Below, in pieces: positions 59,601 to 64,000 of a DNA stretch of 64,000 bases. This DNA comes from Corticium candelabrum (lineage: Eukaryota; Porifera; Homoscleromorpha; Homosclerophorida; Plakinidae). Within the stretch, counting starts at the first letter, position 1. Each line of letters starts with the position of its first letter. The position numbers and the translations under genes were made by a program. Below the pieces are notes generated by a model. The model worked only from the letters and a program-made list of their open reading frames with translations. It was not told the DNA's origin and did not search any database. Location of the stretch: NCBI RefSeq assembly GCF_963422355.1, contig NC_085100.1, forward strand, positions 1,169,710-1,233,709, read 5' to 3'.

Positions 59601-62600
59601 AAAAAGAAGACAGATGTAACCGTTACAAACACGACATGGAAAAACATGAAAAACACGCAGGATCAGTTTGCAAGCCACAGTCGCAGCCAAAGATAGATTC
59701 GGTATTTCGTATGAATAAAGGTAAACTTAATTTTTGCTCACAATTTTTCATATTACAGTGTGAACGTAAAAGTTGTGATGAAGGAGAATGTTGTTTGAGC
59801 ATTGCATGTGGTCAAATTGAAAAGAAGTCAAACGTTGATACAATCAGTGTCTGCAGTTCAATACCGCAGAACGGAGACTCCTGTGATCCTGAGTCAGAAA
59901 GAACAGCACTGACATGTCCCTGTGGACAAAACCTCACTTGCAGCAATTCTGGGAGAACTCGATATGCATACTACAGAGAAAAATACTACAGATGTCTATG
60001 CAGGTATTCAGATGATTCCAAGAGATGTGAGAAATACATGAAAGACATGGAAAAACAAAACAATAATCCTGGACCAATTTGTGTGCCAGCCCTAGCACAA
60101 ACGGTGAGTTTGTACACTGCATAGTAAATAGATTCACAAACAACTAGATCTGTATTACCTAGTCTGGACAGTGTGGGATCAATGCTTGTGGAGAAGACCA
60201 GTGCTGTCTACAGATCGCATGCACCAGTATTGAGAAAAAATCAGCCGTGGACACGGTGTCTGTTTGCAGCTCCATACCTCAAGAAAGACAGCCATGTGAC
60301 CTTGGTTCTACAGGCATATCATTAGCTTGTCTTTGTGGTCAGAACCTTACATGCAGTCACTCTGAAAACACCAGGTATGGATACCACAGAGAAAAGTACT
60401 ATAAATGTCTCTGTAGATATCCAAACGATGCCGAGAGATGTGATAAGTATAAAAGAGATATGAACAGGTACCAGGACAAACCAGGATCAGTTTGCATACG
60501 AGCAGCAACCTTACCACAACAGGTATATTCACACAAGTATATTTCACTGATTGCTGCCAAAATGTATCAATTTTTCCAGGCAGGACAATGTAACTCTCAG
60601 CTTTGTAGTGATGACCAATGCTGTCTGCAGATCTCATGTAATAGTATCGAAAAGAAACCCAAAGTGGAAACTTTGACAGTTTGTAGTGTAATACCACAAA
60701 ATGGAGACCCATGTGATGCTGCATCAGAAGGAACTTCACTGGCTTGTCCTTGTGGACTAAATCTCACATGCACTCACTCTGGAAGTAATACGTATGAAAC
60801 GTACAGGAAAAAATACTACGGATGTCTTTGTAGATATCCGAACAACCGTGAGAGATGCAACAAATATAAGAAAAACATGGAGAAACAAGGAAACACTCCA
60901 GGATCAGTATGTAGACCAACTAATCAACCGGTAAAGCAAGTATTGTTGCATAATAGCTTTTAGTACTTTATTCAAACAGCTTGTTACAGGAAATGTGCCA
61001 GGAATGCAGTAAAGAACAGTGCTGCCTGCACATCACATGCAGTAGCATTGAGAAAAGGCCAAAAGTTGGGTTACTAACTGTCTGTGCTGCAGTACCACAA
61101 GAAAACCAGCCATGTGATCTAGGCTCAATGGGAACACTATTAGCATGTCCCTGCAGACAGAATTTCACATGTAGTCATTCCAAAAGCACCAAATATGGAT
61201 ACCACAGGCAAAAATATTACAGCTGTCTCTGCAGATATCCAGATGATGCAGAAAATTGTGACAAGTACAAGAATGACATGGAAAGATACAAAGATGATCC
61301 AGGATCAGTTTGTCAACGAACAGTTGACTCAAACCTACTTGTATGATAACTTCAGTTCACCACTCGATCTCTTTAGCAATCAGCACAATCTTCTGTGTTC
61401 TGTTTAGATTGGACCATGTGGTTACAACAATTGTGGTGATGATCAATGTTGTCTTCAGATTAAATGTGATGAAGTTAAAAAGTCAAAAGTAGATGTAGTA
61501 AGTATATGCAGCTCAATACCACAAGTTGGAGATCCCTGTGATGTTGGATTGAAAGGATCTCCATTGACCTGTCCCTGCGGACAGAATTTAAGTTGCAGCA
61601 ACTCTAAATCTAAACGTCATGACACATATGGGAAATACAGAGACAAGTTTTACAGTTGTCTTTGCAGATATCCAGACAACACTAAAAAGTGTGATAAATA
61701 CAAAAAAGAAATGGACAAAAAAGGAAACAATCTGGAATCAGTCTGCATGACAGCAGCTAATCTAATGGTAAGTTAACATCTTGTTTAGTTGTACAAAACT
61801 CTCGTTTAAAAGTAATTTTTGTAGCCTGGACAGTGTGGTACCAGCAGTTGTGATGTACAACAGTGCTGTTTGCGGATTTCATGTGGTATTATCGAGAGAA
61901 AGCCAAAGATAGATACCCTGTCTGTTTGTAGTAAAGTACCACAAGAAAAAGATTCTTGTGATCCTGGTTTCATGGGAACATCGCTAACTTGTCCTTGTGG
62001 ACAGAATCTTACATGCCGTCAATCTGACAACACAAAAGCCACTTACTACAGAGAAAAGTACTTCCGCTGTCTCTGCAGATACCCAGAAACCTCATACAAG
62101 TGTGATAGATACAAAGAGAATATGGAGAAGAATGAGATAGAGAGCCCGGGATCATTTTGCCGGCTAAGACCAATTTCAAGATTAAACTTGGTAAAGCCAT
62201 GTCAGTATAAACTTTCACTATTGTCTACTGACAACTGTGTTGATTGCTAGTGTGGCAGTACAGGTTGTCGAACAGGACAGTGCTGTGTGGAACTCGCTTG
62301 TCCAAAAAACCAGTTTGCACCAGACAGCGTTTCTTTTTGTCTATCTGCACCTGGTGAAAATGAACGATGTGATCCAAAGGGCACGTTCCTGTGTCAATGT
62401 GCAAACACACTATCCTGTGTTCAGTTCCGTTCCACCATCGATCCATACAAGCCAGAGAAAGACTACGCTAACTGTCTTTGCAATAACTTTGAAAGTCCTG
62501 AAAAATGTAAGTACTCATCAGTACTGTGCAGAAATGGATCTCCTGCACATTATCAAGATGCTCCTCGGTGCCAACAAGTCACTATAATTACACCACCTTT

Positions 62601-63312
62601 TCAAGCTACACCACCAACGTCACCAGCAACTCCAACAGTTACCACAAATCCATCGACAATCACTCCAACAGCACAAACTCTTCAAGTAACAACAGAGACC
62701 ATAAAAGCAACAACAACGACCCCCAGAACAACAACAGAAACTCCCAAGGCAACAACAGAGACACCAAAGGCAACAACAGAGACACCAAAGGCAACAACAG
62801 AGACACCCATGGCAACAACGGAAACACCAAAGACAACAACAGAGACACCAATGGCAACAACAGAAACACCAAAGGCAACAACAGAGACACCAATGGCAAC
62901 AACAGAGACACCAATGGCAACAACAGAAACACCAAAAGCAACAACAGAGACACCAATGACAACAACAGAGACACCAATGGCAACAACAGAGACACCAATG
63001 GCAACAACAGAAACACCAAAGGCAACAGTAAGCAGACCAACTTCCAGGGAGCCACCAGAGATTCCAGGACAAACAGTAACATCGGCCGCTCCTACCACAT
63101 CAAGACAGGTCACATCAACAGAGACCCAGAAATCAACAACGAATACTCCAACAGCAACTGAAATCTCAGAAACTTCAGAACTACCAACTCTTGAACCACC
63201 ATTTACTGGCAGTGGAATGATGACAAGTCAAACAATAATAATTATATTTCCTGGGAATGAAACTCCATCTCCCACAGATGATGACACAGTAACACCTACA
63301 CTTCCATCTTAG
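56682..63312 (+). CDS. Secreted protein with 14 tandem colipase-like Cys domains and mucin tail
   Basis: Not recognised as a named gene; 1937 aa. Exon 1, 56682-56768, encodes the signal peptide MKLTIVFCVLLLGLAIGPPA. Domain exons: 56825-57193, 57255-57614, 57684-58031, 58099-58464, 58518-58892, 58929-59279, 59339-59701, 59759-60103, 60163-60522, 60580-60930, 60990-61340, 61408-61767, 61825-62190, and 62251-63312 (last domain plus tail). Every exon is a multiple of three and every junction is phase 0. The typical domain reads C-x3-5-C-x4-CCL-x-I-x-C, then IEKKPKVDTLSVCS-x-IPQ, then DPCD, CPCGQNLTCS, YYREKYYKCLCRYP, KCDKYKKDMEK and PGSVC. That gives 14 Cys: a ten-Cys colipase/Dickkopf-like core with extra Cys and a Tyr/Lys-rich C-terminal extension. 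NLT sequons are kept in most domains. The tail has about 17 TTETPKA/TTETPMA repeats. A matrix, mucus or adhesive role is inferred. Confidence 0.88.
57255..62190 (+). repeat. Tandem array of about 415-bp exon-plus-intron units
   Basis: Twelve consecutive units, each one phase-0 exon of 345-375 bp followed by an intron of about 35-70 bp. Exon starts are spaced 404-428 bp apart. The unit of duplication is therefore exon plus intron. Confidence 0.9.
62690..63030 (+). repeat. 21-bp coding repeat (Thr-rich mucin-like tail)
   Basis: In-frame copies of ACAACAGAGACACCAAAGGC and close variants encode TTETPKA or TTETPMA, which are good substrates for O-glycosylation in a secreted protein. Confidence 0.93.
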
Positions 63313-64000
63313 CTTACTAACAGAACTGAAGTCATTCCACAATTAACAGACAGTCTATAACTAACACAGAAAAAGTGCAAAACCTTAAGCAGATACATTT
63401 ATCATAAACTTCACTATGCTTCAACATTTGTTATATAAGTCACTCAGTTTAGTATTGCTCGTCTACACAGACTACGCATGAATGCAAAAATTTGAAATTT
63501 TGCATCCATGATACTTAGTATGGTGCAGCATTTACATCCTAGCATCACAGTAACTCTGAGAATCAAGATATCAAGTCATAACGTAGATGTAAAGTAAACA
63601 ATAAGTAAAAGGCCATTTCAGATTAGGCACAACTAAAATAAGTAAAACGTGTGCTAAACCAACTTTGCTTCTCACAACCTCCAACATTTCTGGAGCAACC
63701 TACCTGATATCCCTGAAATTTATAAACAATCCAAAATGTGACCTGTCATTTACTGCTTTTGCAAAAACTAGTTTGATAGTGTTTTGTAGTTACTACACAA
63801 GATAACCAAACACTCCACACCCCACATGCAGCCAATTTTGGCCACTTGCACGTCCACAAAGCATGTTCTCAGCAATTCACTATGATGTTGCCAACTACTT
63901 TGAATCGGTGTTCTACACAGAGCTTTCAAACTCAGAACTCATCCACCGTTCCATTTGACAAGCAGTTACCACAAACCAAACATTTTACACATCAAGACCC
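63313..64000. other. 3' flank of the 14-domain gene
   Basis: 3' UTR and intergenic sequence to the window edge. No gene was recognised. Confidence 0.5.

Overview
The window looks like nuclear DNA from an invertebrate animal. It carries single-copy metazoan genes (ELL, ZNF277, RPS17, DCAF12, PDCD7, PTAR1, an alpha-arrestin), short spliceosomal introns (several under 100 bp), tight gene packing, many (CA)n tracts and DNA transposons. An early-branching marine animal such as a sponge is plausible, but this is inference. Exon coordinates below were read by eye from splice sites, reading phase and remembered protein families; no search was run.

Left part (1-14.3 kb): the 3' part of an alpha-arrestin gene on + (to 3127), converging on a long ELL elongation-factor gene on - (14334 down to 3763). 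ELL has a 6.4 kb intron holding a hAT-like insertion, MITE-like inverted repeats, a foldback element with arms near 490 bp, and a (CA)n array of about 390 bp.

Middle (14.3-34 kb): three tandem, intronless sn1-diacylglycerol lipase genes on +, each with four N-terminal membrane segments and an intact Ser/Asp/His set. They are followed by intronless ZNF277 (-), RPS17 (+), DCAF12 (-), PDCD7 (-) and PTAR1 (+). Three head-to-head pairs share very short start-to-start spaces: ELL/DAGL1, ZNF277/RPS17 and PDCD7/PTAR1.

Right part (34-63.3 kb): a one-strand cluster of secreted-protein genes. Each has exon 1 encoding only a signal peptide and ending in phase 0. Most then carry a Cys-rich domain resembling the colipase fold of Dickkopf C-termini and prokineticins. 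The largest has 14 such domains, one per phase-0 exon, and a Thr-rich mucin-like tail (1937 aa). Another has one domain followed by about 70 copies of a 14-residue Arg/Asp repeat (1359 aa). Smaller ones have Arg/Lys/Pro or Thr/Ser tails, one has lost the domain, and one is a fragment. A 9 kb MULE-type DNA transposon with TIRs of roughly 850 bp, a Ulp1-like protease region, a SWIM motif and nested insertions splits the cluster. I consider this cluster the most likely undescribed system: a locally expanded set of extracellular matrix, mucus, adhesive or mineral-associated proteins. That function is inferred from architecture only.
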